Below, in pieces: positions 35,634 through 45,128 of a DNA stretch of 64,000 nt (its first letter is position 1; every line of letters begins with the position of its first letter). The notes below the pieces were generated by a model, which did no database searches, was not told where the DNA came from, and saw nothing but the letters and a program-made list of their open reading frames with translations. The stretch comes from Bacillota bacterium. GTDB taxonomy: Bacteria; Bacillota; Clostridia; Acetivibrionales; DTU013. The stretch lies in assembly GCA_023435305.1 (NCBI GenBank), contig JAEYRV010000003.1:74796-138795 (forward strand). Direction: 5' to 3'. A program made the translations under genes and the position numbers.

Positions 35634-36707
35634 ATGAGCAGTAACAGGACTATACTTATTTGGATCGGAATATTGGCACTGATAGGAATTGTACTGCTAA
35701 TGGTTGCATGTGAGACAGGGGTACTACTGCCTGACGAACAGCTGGATACTGTGCCGCAGGACACGAACGCTAATGATGTTCCTATAACAAATACACAGGG
35801 CAATGTACCGGATACCACCTCTTATCAAACAGGACCGCAGGAACCGGTCGACGAGGGACCAAAGACATTGACTGTAGGCAAGCCATATTCCGGTAAACTG
35901 GTCGAGGAAGGCTCTAAGAACATTCTCATTATCGGTGAAGACAAGGTGAACAATCTGTATGATACTATCGGGATCGCCAGTATTGACAAAAAAAATAAAA
36001 CGGTCAAACTGATAATGATACCCAGGGACACATATATCGAGTACAACAGCGATATTAAAGCGGTTCTCGAAGAGGCGAACCTTCTCCACTCACCAGGCAT
36101 CCTTAAGATCAACTATACCCATCATGTCGGCACCAAGATTAATTATGAAGGTGAATTTGATTCGGGGTCTATCAGTTTTCTTGCCGATGTCATTGAAGAA
36201 AAATTCAAAGTCGAAATTCACGATTATGTGAAAATAAACACCAAGGGCTTTATCGAACTTGTTGATTGTCTTGGCGGGGTCGATATCACAGTGCCTTATC
36301 TTATGGATTACAAGGATCCGACACAGGACCTCTACATTTACATACCTGCAGGTAAACAGCATCTTGATGGCTATAATGCAGAAGGCTATGTAAGATTCAG
36401 ACAGGGATACAAGGAGGATGGTTCGTTTTTTGAGATCGGCGATTCTGGCAGAAAGAAGAATCAGCTGAATTTTCTTCGTCAAATGATCAAACAAAAGGGA
36501 ACTATCAAAAACGTCGGAAAAATCCCCGAGATAATGAAGGTACTTGGCAGAAACGTCAAACACAGCGTTGGACTGGGTGATGTTCTGCAGACCTACATGG
36601 GAATGGCAACAGACATAATAAAGGATGAATATGAGATAACCACTGAAAATCTGAACAGCGAAAAAATGATCAGGATTGACGGCTCGTCGTATCTGGTGCT
36701 GGAATAG
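35634..36707 (+). CDS. LytR-CpsA-Psr (LCP) family cell-wall polymer ligase
   Basis: 357 residues. One N-terminal membrane segment (ILIWIGILALIGIVLLMVA) is followed by a low-complexity spacer. The LCP domain (about 90-290) has ILIIGEDK, KLIMIPRDTYIEY, DYVKINTKGFIELVDCLGGVDI and a Arg-containing VRFRQGYKEDG. Family members attach teichoic-acid-like or capsular polymers to peptidoglycan outside the membrane. A cysteine directly after the hydrophobic run (LMVACETG) could be a lipobox, unusual for this family. ATG 35634 has GGGGGA at 6 bases; the frame from 35613 lacks that support. Transcribed alone. Confidence 0.88.
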   Translation: MSSNRTILIWIGILALIGIVLLMVACETGVLLPDEQLDTVPQDTNANDVPITNTQGNVPDTTSYQTGPQEPVDEGPKTLTVGKPYSGKLVEEGSKNILIIGEDKVNNLYDTIGIASIDKKNKTVKLIMIPRDTYIEYNSDIKAVLEEANLLHSPGILKINYTHHVGTKINYEGEFDSGSISFLADVIEEKFKVEIHDYVKINTKGFIELVDCLGGVDITVPYLMDYKDPTQDLYIYIPAGKQHLDGYNAEGYVRFRQGYKEDGSFFEIGDSGRKKNQLNFLRQMIKQKGTIKNVGKIPEIMKVLGRNVKHSVGLGDVLQTYMGMATDIIKDEYEITTENLNSEKMIRIDGSSYLVLE

Positions 36708-36741
36708 CCGCGTTTTCTGTAATGAGCAGCGCGTGGAACAC

Positions 36742-36787
36742 GCATGTGGGACAGGCATGTGGGACAGGCATGTGGGACAGGCATGTA
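36742..36787. repeat. 13-bp tandem repeat
   Basis: GCATGTGGGACAG repeats at 36742, 36755 and 36768, with a partial fourth unit at 36781. It lies 35 bp after the LCP gene. Confidence 0.85.
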
Positions 36788-36842
36788 CGAAAATCGTGTC
36801 TTCTAGGCGCTGTTTTTCAGTAAGAGCGTTGTTTTTCTGTAG

Positions 36843-37280
36843 TGGTGAAGCGGACTGTGCAAAAACCGAGACTTCTGGGCACTGAATTACTGTAATGATA
36901 GACATAATTCTTTTTAATCCGAGTTATGTTCCCTTGCTGTCCCCGAGATTCTGATATTTCTTTAAAAAACTGCCCAGAAGTGGCCAAAATTGCACAGTGC
37001 GCTTGAATAAACTTTATTAATGATTGAATTCTAGGTGCGGTGAATGGATCTTCAGATGCTTCAACTGTATTTGAACATAAATCAGGTCTTTTTGGCGTTG
37101 ATTATCTTCAATGGTGAAGCGGACTGTGCAAAAACCGAGACTTCTGGGCACTGAATTACTGTAATGATAGACATAATTCTTTTTTAATCCGAGTTATGTT
37201 CCCTTGCTGTCCTCGAGATTCTGAGATTTCTTTAAAAAACTGCCCAGAAGTGGCCAAAATTGCACAGTGCGCTTGAATAA
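36843..37280. repeat. MITE-like element in two direct copies
   Basis: Copies at 36843-37010 and 37112-37280 are nearly identical over about 168 bp, and weaker similarity continues for some 55 bp on the right. Each copy carries imperfect 28-bp inverted arms (ACTGTGCA...CTTCTGGGCA and its complement; in copy 1, 36854-36881 and 36971-36998) enclosing about 90 bp. There is no meaningful open frame. The structure suggests a small non-autonomous transposable element duplicated in tandem. The 764-bp gap from 36708 to 37471 contains this element, the 13-bp repeat and nothing gene-like. Confidence 0.8.
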
Positions 37281-37471
37281 CCTTTTTAAAAGATAGAATT
37301 CTAGGTGCGAGGAATGGGCCTTCATTTGCTTCAACTGCAGGTGCAGGAAAACTTTATTAGAAAAGAACCGTATACTGTAAGGAAATACTCTATTATGATA
37401 ATATAGTATGCAGCAGGCTAACGGATTTCTATATATTCCGCAATGTGCCAATTACTGCAGGAGGTAGCATC

Positions 37472-38194
37472 ATGATCGATATACGCAACATATCAAAAAG
37501 CTATAACAAGGGCTCCGTCAAAGCTGTTGACAGCCTGGACCTGAAAGTCAACAAGGGCGAGATATTCGGCTTTCTTGGACCCAACGGAGCCGGCAAGACA
37601 ACTACGATAAAGATGATCATCGGCTTATTGAACCCGGACAGCGGCAATATACTGATCGACGGAACGGACATTTCAAAAGACCCGATCACAGCAAAGCAAA
37701 AGCTGGGATATGTGCCTGACAATCCGAATCTGTATGACCGCCTCACGGGTATGGAATACCTCAATTTTATGGCGGATGTATATCATGTATCAGCGGAAGA
37801 GCGAAAGGAAAGGATAGAGCATTATCTGAAAATGTTCGACCTCAAGGATGCCGCTGCCGATCTGATTAAAAGCTACTCCCATGGAATGAAACAAAAAACT
37901 GCGCTGACCGGCGCGCTCATACACGACCCGAAGCTGTGGATTCTCGATGAGCCGATGGTCGGACTCGACCCGAAATCGGCCCATCTGCTGAAAATTCAGA
38001 TGAGGGAGCACTGCGACAAGGGCAATACGGTGTTTTTCTCGACACATGTATTGGAGGTTGCTGAGAAGCTGTGCGACAGGGTCGGCATCATCCACAAGGG
38101 CAGATTGATAGCTATCGGGACTATTGATGAGCTGAAACACGGTGACAACAAGGATTCTCTCGAGAATATTTTCCTGGAGTTGACTGAACAATGA
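37472..38194 (+). CDS. ABC transporter ATP-binding protein (ABC-2/exporter type)
   Basis: 240 residues. Walker A GPNGAGKTT, Q-loop region LGYVPDNPNLYDRLTG, signature YSHGMKQKTAL (a degenerate LSGGQ, as usual in ABC-2 exporters), Walker B LWILDEPMVGLDP and the His switch STHVLE are all present. ATG 37472 follows AGGAGG at 6 bases; the upstream frame start at 37445 is rejected. The stop codon overlaps the start of the permease gene (ATGA), so the two are translated as a pair. The substrate is unknown; a peptide, drug or lipid exporter is typical. Confidence 0.92.
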   Translation: MIDIRNISKSYNKGSVKAVDSLDLKVNKGEIFGFLGPNGAGKTTTIKMIIGLLNPDSGNILIDGTDISKDPITAKQKLGYVPDNPNLYDRLTGMEYLNFMADVYHVSAEERKERIEHYLKMFDLKDAAADLIKSYSHGMKQKTALTGALIHDPKLWILDEPMVGLDPKSAHLLKIQMREHCDKGNTVFFSTHVLEVAEKLCDRVGIIHKGRLIAIGTIDELKHGDNKDSLENIFLELTEQ

Positions 38195-39864
38195 AACCAT
38201 TTCTTTCATTTTTAAAACTTCAGCTGAATGTCAATTATGGTCTCTCGGCGCTGAAATACAGATTTACGAGAGAGAAAAAGAAGCTGTGGGAGCCTGTGCT
38301 CATCGCCGCTGTTATCCTGCTATCTTTTCTCCCTCTGATGGCGCTGTACATCGGGCTTATGATATCGATGTTTGCCGCCGGGAATGTAATTGGCCAGCCT
38401 GAAATGATACTTGCAGTATCCTTTGTGTTCGCACAGATCATGATACTGGTATTCGGTCTGTTTTACATAATGGGCACTTTCTATTTTTCAAAGGATCTAG
38501 AGACTTTTGTGCCGTTGCCGCTGAAACCTTATGAGGTCATCGGCGGTAAATTTGCCGTCATCATGGTGAACGAGTACCTTACATCAATACCAATTCTGCT
38601 GCCTCCTATCATTATTTACGGAGCGGGGACGGCACAGGGTATACTTTATTGGCTTAAAAGCCTGGTATTGATGGCAGTGACTCCTGTGATACCTCTTTCT
38701 ATAGCGGCACTTATCATCATACTCATGATGAGGGTGGTCAATCTCAGACGATACAAGGATATGTTCGCTATTGTTGGCGGTCTGTTCGCTATAGTGATAG
38801 GAATGGGTTCCAGCATGTTCTTTCAAAACGTGCCAGAAAACCCCGAAGATTTACAAAATTTCTTTACAAGCCAGAACGGACTTGTTGATATGATAGGCAG
38901 CAGGTTCCCGCCGAGTATCTGGGCTACCCGTGGGCTGTCTGACAACGGAATTGCTGGATGGGGGTATTTCCTGCTGTATCTTGCGGTATGTGTCGCTTTG
39001 ATGCTGCTTCTGCTGTGGGTTTCGAATCTTGTATTTTATAAGGCGCTTCTTGCCGGGCAGGAAGTTAGCAGGAAGAGAAAGAATATTACAAAAAGCCAGA
39101 TCGGCAAGCAGCTTGGCAGGATGAGCAGCCCGGTGGCAGCGATAGCAAAACGTGAGTGGAGGCTGCTGATGAGAACTCCTCTTTACGTGCTCAACGGCCT
39201 TGTAGGTTCAGTAGCTGGCCCGATCATTATGGTGATGATGCTCACGCTTAAAAATGAGCCTGAGCTTGCAGAGTTAGTGGGCAGTATAAGCGATCCGGGA
39301 GTGATCCCGTATGCGGCGCTGGTATGCCTCGGGCTTATGCTTTTTACAGCAGGAATGAACATGGTGGCATCAACAGCGTTGTCAAGAGAAGGCCAGACGA
39401 TATGGATAGCCAAGATGCTGCCTGTATCAGCAAAACAGCAGGTGGCTGGCAAACTTGTAGTAAGTTATATCATCTCAGCTATAGGTGTTCTGACGACTAG
39501 TTTGATAATGATCATATTACTTAAGATCCCAATACTATGGACTGTAGGTGCAACGATCGTTGGATTGATTGGATCAGTACCAATGGCTTCGCTCAATCTT
39601 TTACTTGATGTTTTTCATCCAAAGCTGGTGTGGAACAGCGAGCAGGAGGCTATGAAGCAGAATATGAATGGCGGGATCGGGATGCTGCTTTCGCTGCTTG
39701 TGTTGCTCATACTTGGCGCAGCAGCAGTTCCGATGGTGCTCGCAGGTATACCCATACAGTATGTGTTCATAGTAATCGGTGCAGTAGCGGCCATCCTTGG
39801 AGTGCTTGCAATACTGGCACTGTTCGCCATCGCTGAAAAGAAGTACCGTGACATCGAGGCCTGA
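38191..39864 (+). CDS. ABC transporter permease, multi-pass membrane protein
   Basis: 557 residues with roughly a dozen hydrophobic segments (examples: LIAAVILLSFLPLMALYIG and LLLLWVSNLVFYKALL). A Lys/Arg-rich cytoplasmic loop lies near the middle (SRKRKNITKSQIGKQLG), followed by KREWRLLMRTPLYVLNG, a motif seen in the permease partners of ABC-2-like ATPases. It overlaps the ATPase gene by 4 bp. The complex probably exports its substrate or acts in membrane stress; nothing in the context specifies it. Confidence 0.85.
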   Translation: MKPFLSFLKLQLNVNYGLSALKYRFTREKKKLWEPVLIAAVILLSFLPLMALYIGLMISMFAAGNVIGQPEMILAVSFVFAQIMILVFGLFYIMGTFYFSKDLETFVPLPLKPYEVIGGKFAVIMVNEYLTSIPILLPPIIIYGAGTAQGILYWLKSLVLMAVTPVIPLSIAALIIILMMRVVNLRRYKDMFAIVGGLFAIVIGMGSSMFFQNVPENPEDLQNFFTSQNGLVDMIGSRFPPSIWATRGLSDNGIAGWGYFLLYLAVCVALMLLLLWVSNLVFYKALLAGQEVSRKRKNITKSQIGKQLGRMSSPVAAIAKREWRLLMRTPLYVLNGLVGSVAGPIIMVMMLTLKNEPELAELVGSISDPGVIPYAALVCLGLMLFTAGMNMVASTALSREGQTIWIAKMLPVSAKQQVAGKLVVSYIISAIGVLTTSLIMIILLKIPILWTVGATIVGLIGSVPMASLNLLLDVFHPKLVWNSEQEAMKQNMNGGIGMLLSLLVLLILGAAAVPMVLAGIPIQYVFIVIGAVAAILGVLAILALFAIAEKKYRDIEA

Positions 39865-39988
39865 GAAGGCGGGGGATGTAGGTGGGAGCCGGGACATGAA
39901 GCAGAGACATGAATCAGAGGGAGCAGGAAAGAAAACGATGCGGGCATATCTCACGGCTTGTTGAAATACTGCTGAGAAAGAGCCGAAA

Positions 39989-39997
39989 TGTTATAAT
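39989..39997 (+). promoter_or_regulatory. Extended -10 promoter before the flavin reductase gene
   Basis: TGTTATAAT (39989-39997) is a perfect extended -10 element, 59 bp before ATG 40057. No -35 at proper spacing is seen. Confidence 0.5.
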
Positions 39998-40056
39998 TAA
40001 GTAAGTTATAAATTCTTTTATACAGTTTTATTGAATTTGATGAGGAGGTATGGATA

Positions 40057-40635
40057 ATGGCAAAACAAATATGGAAACCGTCAACAATGCTCAATCCTGT
40101 ACCGATTGTGATGGTAACATGCGCGGATGCTGAGGGAAAACCCAATATAATAACCATTGGCTGGGCGGGAACAGTGAATTCCGAGCCCCCGATGCTGTCT
40201 ATTTCTGTGAGAAAGGAAAGGTATTCATATAATCTCATCAAGGATAAGGGACAGTTTGCCGTCAATCTTGCAACTCAAAAGCTGGCATATGCCACAGACC
40301 TGTGCGGAGTCAAATCGGGGAGGGACGTCAACAAGTTTGAACTGACTGGACTGACAGCGCAGAAGGCTTCGGTTATCGATGTGCCGATAATAAAGGAATG
40401 CCCGGTCTCGCTGGAGTGTGTTGTGAAAAATGTGCTGGAGCTTGGGAGCCATGATATGTTCGTAGCAGAGATAGTGGCAGTACAGGCGGATGAATCGCTG
40501 TTGGATGAAAAGGGGAAGCTTGTGCTGGAAAAGGCGGATCTCATTTGCTATTCCCACGGCAAGTATTGGACTTTGGGAAAGGAACTGGGCTTCTTCGGAT
40601 ATTCCGTAGCAAAGAAAAAGGATATTGTACGATAA
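40057..40635 (+). CDS. Flavin reductase-like (flavoredoxin) FMN-binding protein
   Basis: 192 residues. The split-barrel flavin reductase domain has PVPIVMVTCADAEGKPN, TIGWAGTVNSEPPMLSISVR and FAVNLATQKLAYATDLCGV, followed by YSHGKYWTLGKELGFFGYS at the end. Such proteins bind FMN and pass electrons to or from ferredoxin, rubredoxin or NAD(P)H in anaerobes. GGAGG precedes ATG 40057 at 9 bases. A single-gene unit with an extended -10 promoter upstream and a terminator downstream. Confidence 0.88.
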   Translation: MAKQIWKPSTMLNPVPIVMVTCADAEGKPNIITIGWAGTVNSEPPMLSISVRKERYSYNLIKDKGQFAVNLATQKLAYATDLCGVKSGRDVNKFELTGLTAQKASVIDVPIIKECPVSLECVVKNVLELGSHDMFVAEIVAVQADESLLDEKGKLVLEKADLICYSHGKYWTLGKELGFFGYSVAKKKDIVR

Positions 40636-40639
40636 CAAA

Positions 40640-40765
40640 AAGATATAGAGCGGTAACGTAAGATATAAAGCGGAATCAAAAAGATATAAAGCGATAACTA
40701 AAAAGATATAGAGTTGTAACTAAAAGATATAGAACACGTTAAATAAATATATAGAGCGGTAAAGC
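40640..40765. repeat. Degenerate tandem repeat of about 21 bp
   Basis: Six units built on AAAGATATAGAGCGGTAAC with substitutions and small indels lie between the flavin reductase gene and its terminator. There is no coding potential. Confidence 0.75.
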
Positions 40766-40776
40766 ATGGAGCAGGA

Positions 40777-40822
40777 GGGGCGTTTCCATCGACAGGGGTA
40801 ATAGCCGGGAGCGCCCTTTTTT
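40777..40822 (+). terminator. Terminator downstream of the flavin reductase gene
   Basis: GGGGCGTTTCC (40777-40787) pairs with GGGAGCGCCC (40807-40816), followed by T6. Confidence 0.8.
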
Positions 40823-40863
40823 GTTTGTCTGGAGATAGACAACTAATCAACTGTCTCTGTACA

Positions 40864-43101
40864 TTATACGGCTGAGTGGAAGGTACGGGCGATGACCTCC
40901 TCCTGCTGCTTGCGGCTCAGACGGATAAAGTTGACGGCATAGCCGGAGACTCTTATTGTGAGCTGCGGATAGTTGTATGGGTCCTGCATCGCCTGTTCCA
41001 GCACGATACGTTCAAGCACATTGATATTTATATGATGCCCACCTTGGGCAAAGTACCCGTCCAACAGTGCAGCAAGGTTTGTGAGACGCGACTGTGTATC
41101 TCTGCCAAGCGATCTGGGGACAAGCGTCATTGTCAATGATATACCGTCCCTGCAATACTCATATGGAATCTTGGCAACAGAATTCAATGCAGCCAGCGCG
41201 CCCATCTTGTCCCTGCCGTGCATGGGATTGGCACCCGGGGCGAAGGGCTCGCCAAGCTTGCGCCCGTCCGGTGTGGAGCCGGTCTTTTTGCCGTATACCA
41301 CATTGGACGTTATGGTCAGTATCGAAAGAGTATGGATAGCATTTCTGTATGTTTTATGTTTTCTCAGATCAGAAATGAAGCTTTTGACTATTTCCACGGC
41401 AATACTGTCGACTCTGTCATCGCCATTGCCGAATTGGGGGTAGGAGCCCTTTATCTCAAAATCGGTGATAAGTCCTCTTTCATCCCTGATCGCTCTTACA
41501 TAGGTATACTTCATTGCACTGAGCGAATCGGCCAGCACGGACAGGCCTGCGATCCCAAATGCCATGAACCGCCTGGGGTCAGTGTCATGCAGCGCCATCA
41601 TGAGGCGTTCATACGCATATTTGTCATGCATGTAATGAATTGCATTCATTGTATTGACATAAAGCCCGGCAAGCCATTTCTGATAATGCTTGAGCCTCTC
41701 GGCAACCTTCTTGTAGTCAAGATATTCATCCTTGTAAGGCTCGCTTTCAGGAGCCACCTGATCCCCAGAAATCTCATCCCGGCCGCCATTGAGCGCCAGC
41801 AGCAGAAGTTTGGGCAGATTGCAGCGGGCTCCGAAAAATTGCATGTCCTTGCCGGTCTGCATTGCGGAAACACAGCAGGAAATACTATAATCATCATGAA
41901 ACTCGGGCCGCATCAAGTCATCATTTTCGTACTGTATTGCGCTCGTTACCATGGAAACCTTGGCACAATACCGTTTGAAGGCCGCCGGAAGATTTACTGA
42001 CCATAGGACTGTCAGGTTAGGTTCAGGCGCAGGGCCCAGGTTGAAAAGAGTATGGAGTATGCGGTAGGACGTTTTTGTGACCATATGTCTGCCATCGCTG
42101 CATATTCCGCCGATCGATTCAGTTATCCATACGGGGTCACCGGCAAACAGCTCATCATAATCAGGAGTCCGAAGGTGCCTAATCAGCCTTAGCTTAATTA
42201 CAAACTGATCTATAAGCTCCTGGGCGCCGGCTTCATCCAGAAGGCCTGAGGCCAGGTCTCTTTCTATATATATGTCAAAGAATGTAGATACCCTGCCGAG
42301 CGAATTCGCAGCGCCATTTGTCTCTTTCATAGAGGCAAGGAACGCGAAATATGTCCACTGGACTGCTTCAAGCGCATTCTGTGCTGGCCTCGACAGGTCG
42401 TACCCGTACTGTGAGGCCATTAAAGTCAGCTCCTTGAGCGCTTCGATCTGTTCATGCACCTCTTCACAGAGCCTGATCGTATCCTCATTCATTCCGCTTT
42501 TTTGCAATTCATTCTGATCAAGCGCTTTCTGTTTTATCAGATATTCAGTGCCATATAGTGCAACTCTTCTGTAATCACCGATAATACGGCCTCTGCCATA
42601 TGCATCGGGCAGGCCTGTTATCACTCCGGATTTACGCGCCTTCCTCATTTCAGGGGTGTAGACGCTGAAAACTCCGTCATTATGCGTTTTGCGGTATTTG
42701 TGGAATATTTCATCGAACTTTGCGGGCAGCTTATAGCCGTATGCTTCGCAGGACTGCCTGGCCATGCGGATACCGCCGTAGGGCATGACAGCACGTTTTA
42801 ATGGCTTGTCGGTCTGCAGTCCTTTTATGACCTCAAATTGCTCGTCAATAAAGCCGGGCGCATAGCTGTTGATGCCGGAAACTGTTTTAGTGTCCACATT
42901 CAGGACACCACCTTTTGTGAGCTCATCGCGAAGCAGCTTTTTGCATTTGCTCCACAGCTTTTTTGTTTTAATTGTGGCTTCCCGGAGAAAGGTCTCGTCG
43001 CCGTCGTAGGGAGTGTAGTTGTTGGCGATAAAGTCCCGGACATTAATATTGTCAGTCCATACCCCCGGTATAAAGCTGTTCCATGCATCTTCAACAAACA
43101 T
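40864..43101 (-). CDS. pflB: Pyruvate formate-lyase (formate acetyltransferase)
   Basis: Cleaves pyruvate with CoA into acetyl-CoA and formate by a glycyl-radical mechanism. The 745-residue length is normal. The active-site cysteine pair is C409-C410 (SISCCVSAMQTG), and the radical glycine lies near residue 720 in RVSGYAVNF. AGAGGTG precedes ATG 43101. A strong promoter lies about 140 bp upstream on the minus strand. The activating radical-SAM enzyme (pflA), often the next gene, is absent here: the downstream neighbour is the oppositely oriented flavin reductase. The enzyme provides acetyl-CoA without ferredoxin reduction, complementing H2 formation by the two hydrogenases. Confidence 0.97.
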   Translation of the reverse strand: MFVEDAWNSFIPGVWTDNINVRDFIANNYTPYDGDETFLREATIKTKKLWSKCKKLLRDELTKGGVLNVDTKTVSGINSYAPGFIDEQFEVIKGLQTDKPLKRAVMPYGGIRMARQSCEAYGYKLPAKFDEIFHKYRKTHNDGVFSVYTPEMRKARKSGVITGLPDAYGRGRIIGDYRRVALYGTEYLIKQKALDQNELQKSGMNEDTIRLCEEVHEQIEALKELTLMASQYGYDLSRPAQNALEAVQWTYFAFLASMKETNGAANSLGRVSTFFDIYIERDLASGLLDEAGAQELIDQFVIKLRLIRHLRTPDYDELFAGDPVWITESIGGICSDGRHMVTKTSYRILHTLFNLGPAPEPNLTVLWSVNLPAAFKRYCAKVSMVTSAIQYENDDLMRPEFHDDYSISCCVSAMQTGKDMQFFGARCNLPKLLLLALNGGRDEISGDQVAPESEPYKDEYLDYKKVAERLKHYQKWLAGLYVNTMNAIHYMHDKYAYERLMMALHDTDPRRFMAFGIAGLSVLADSLSAMKYTYVRAIRDERGLITDFEIKGSYPQFGNGDDRVDSIAVEIVKSFISDLRKHKTYRNAIHTLSILTITSNVVYGKKTGSTPDGRKLGEPFAPGANPMHGRDKMGALAALNSVAKIPYEYCRDGISLTMTLVPRSLGRDTQSRLTNLAALLDGYFAQGGHHININVLERIVLEQAMQDPYNYPQLTIRVSGYAVNFIRLSRKQQEEVIARTFHSAV

Positions 43102-43242
43102 AATCCAACACCTCTGCTATGCACAGTTCTTATACCCAGGCGGTCGGCTGACAATCCATGAACCGTGCTCCCATGTGGTTAATTCCACTTCCGCCAGTAA
43201 CACGGTTTTTATATTTTTCGACCTGATTTGCACTATATTTTA

Positions 43243-43271
43243 AGTATAGCTTTGCATCGAAATTATGTCAA
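43243..43271 (-). promoter_or_regulatory. Promoter of pyruvate formate-lyase gene
   Basis: On the minus strand there is TTGACA (43266-43271), a 17-bp spacer and TATACT (43243-43248). A very good sigma-A promoter. No Rex palindrome was found beside it. Confidence 0.78.
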
Positions 43272-43369
43272 TAACTACGAAACATCCATAAAATGGGGAA
43301 GGCCTTGGCTATACAACCAGAACCTGACAGGGCAGTACAAACGTCACACAGAGCAAAGAAAATATCCCA

Positions 43370-43515
43370 CCGGAGCAAAAACCCTACTGGAGAAAAACCC
43401 AACCGGAGCAAATAAAAACCTCATCGGAAAAAAACCCAACCGGAGTAAATAAAAACCTCATCAGAGAAAAAACCTCACCAGAGCAAATAAAAACCTCACC
43501 AGACTTTAATCCGGC
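43370..43515. repeat. Degenerate tandem repeat related to the pfk terminator stem
   Basis: About seven units of the type AAAAACCTCACCAGAGCAAAT or AAAAACCCAACCGGAG follow one another. The last unit, nearest pfk, merges into a terminator hairpin whose stem is ACCTCACC, so the array may derive from duplicated terminator halves. Confidence 0.7.
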
Positions 43516-43521
43516 GAGGTC
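43484..43521 (-). terminator. Terminator of the phosphofructokinase gene
   Basis: Read on the minus strand, ACCTCGCC (43513-43520) pairs with GGTGAGGT (43493-43500), followed by a T-rich tract. Confidence 0.7.
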
Positions 43522-43586
43522 AACTTGTTTTTGTCATTACTCTTTTTTTGAGCAATATGCTGATATGAAGATGTTCTGTTGCTGTA

Positions 43587-44834
43587 CTATTTTGTAGCCA
43601 GAACCTTCTTGAGCTTTGCGAATCTGGGTAAACCGTTTTCCAGCGGAGGAGTGGAAACTCCCTGGATCAGCGGAAGTGCATAGTCAATGTATTCCTGCTT
43701 CAGGCCGTTGCCAGCTTCATTGATCCATTCTCTCGGGATCTTCTTCTCAGTGTTGGCAACATCTGTGAGGTTGATCAGCTTGATACCGCACTTGTACTCA
43801 GGACCAGCTTCTCTTTCAAATGCAACCATGTAGTCAGTCTTTCCTTCAACTGCATACCTGACAGCCATCTGGCCTGCCATATAAGCTTCGTTGACATCGT
43901 TCAGAGAACCAACATGTGCTGCGCATCTCTGAAGCAGGCTGAATTCGATGCCGCGTACCTTTGCACCGGTCTTCTCCTGCAGGATGTTGGCAAGTGTGGA
44001 TGCGAGACCGCCCAACTGAGCATGTCCGAAAGCATCCTTGTTCTTTGCCAGGTCTGAGCCATATTCTGAAATGTATGTTCCATCCTTATCCCTGATACCC
44101 TCGGAAACAGCGATAATGACATTGTTCTGCTTTTTATAAACTTCCATAGTCTCAGCAATGAATTTATCCATATCAAAGGGGATCTCCGGCAGATAGATCA
44201 GGTCGGGTCCGAAGCCTGCATGAGCAGCCAAAGCAGCTGATGCTGTGAGCCATCCGGCGTTCCTTCCCATGATTTCGAGTACTGTGATCATTCCTTTGTC
44301 ATAAACTCTTGCATCGTGATAAACTTCCATAGTGGAAGTAGCGATATATTTGGCTGCGCTGCCGTAGCCCGGGCAGTGGTCTGTTCCCCAGAGATCGTTG
44401 TCGATTGTCTTCGGCACACCCATTACTCTGCATTCATAGCCTGACTTCTGCATGAACTTGCTGATTTTGTTGCAGGTGTCCATTGAATCGTTTCCGCCGT
44501 TGTAGAAGAAATACCTAATATCGTACTTTTTGAAGACTTCCAGCAGCCTTTTGTAATCTGTATCGTCGACATCAGCACTTTTCAGCTTGTAACGAACAGA
44601 TCCCAAAGCGGAGGAAGGAGTTGTCTTTAAAAGATCCAATTCATACTGGTCTTCCTTGCTCATATCGTAAAATTTCTCTTCGAGGATACCTTTAATACCG
44701 TGTGCCGCTCCATAAACGGCGGTGATAGCTCCCTGCTTCAATGCTTCCTGAAATACGCCTGCAGCACTTGCGTTTATAACCGAGGTCGGTCCGCCCGACT
44801 GGCCGAATATTGCTGCTCCCTTAAGTTCGCTCAT
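43587..44834 (-). CDS. pfp: 6-phosphofructokinase, pyrophosphate-dependent type
   Basis: Makes fructose 1,6-bisphosphate. 415 residues. The phosphoryl-donor motifs are GGNDS (113-117) and PKTIDND with K142. ATP enzymes have GGDGS and PGTIDND; a bulky acidic residue at the fourth position and Lys in place of Gly are the classic marks of PPi use. MGRNAGWLTA and AVSEG complete the PFK fold. ATG 44834 is preferred to ATG 44840, which touches GGAGG. The enzyme is divergent from aldolase across a 722-bp region of inverted 41-bp arrays. PPi as donor fits phosphorylase-based sugar use and saves ATP. Donor specificity is inferred from motifs only. Confidence 0.92.
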   Translation of the reverse strand: MSELKGAAIFGQSGGPTSVINASAAGVFQEALKQGAITAVYGAAHGIKGILEEKFYDMSKEDQYELDLLKTTPSSALGSVRYKLKSADVDDTDYKRLLEVFKKYDIRYFFYNGGNDSMDTCNKISKFMQKSGYECRVMGVPKTIDNDLWGTDHCPGYGSAAKYIATSTMEVYHDARVYDKGMITVLEIMGRNAGWLTASAALAAHAGFGPDLIYLPEIPFDMDKFIAETMEVYKKQNNVIIAVSEGIRDKDGTYISEYGSDLAKNKDAFGHAQLGGLASTLANILQEKTGAKVRGIEFSLLQRCAAHVGSLNDVNEAYMAGQMAVRYAVEGKTDYMVAFEREAGPEYKCGIKLINLTDVANTEKKIPREWINEAGNGLKQEYIDYALPLIQGVSTPPLENGLPRFAKLKKVLATK

Positions 44835-44939
44835 AATCATACCTCCTGATAGAAATCAAAATAAAATATAACACAAGATGTACCAAATTGCAAATAAAGA
44901 TGGACATTTTTTTAACATATAAATTGTTAGGGCAACTTT

Positions 44940-45128
44940 GATGAATTTTCTAATAGGGGCAACGCAGGCTCGCCCACATGGATGAAATTTCAATTAGGGG
45001 AAGTGCAGGCTTGCCTACACGGATGAAATTTCAATTAGGGGCAGCATGGGCTTGTCCAGGTGGATGAAATTTCAACTAGGGGCAGCATGGACTTATCTAC
45101 TTGGATGAAATTTCAATTAGGGGCAGCA
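44940..45128 (+). repeat. 41-bp tandem array, left arm of an inverted pair
   Basis: GATGAAATTTCAA-type motifs begin at 44940, 44981, 45022, 45063 and 45104, an exact 41-bp period. Each is followed by TTAGGGGCAGC-like sequence and a more variable middle. The first unit is degenerate. The array is the mirror partner of 45217-45363. Confidence 0.92.

Noticed and set aside
36090..36905. 271-codon minus-strand frame across the LCP gene end
   Set aside because: It is antisense to the LCP domain and continues into tandem repeats; no start signal.
41218..42000. 260-codon plus-strand frame opposite pyruvate formate-lyase
   Set aside because: It is antisense to a full-length enzyme with intact catalytic residues; no promoter or family match was seen.
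43370..43515. Possible CRISPR or IS end upstream of PFL
   Set aside because: The units are degenerate, A-rich and only about 20 bp long; they resemble duplicated terminator arms.
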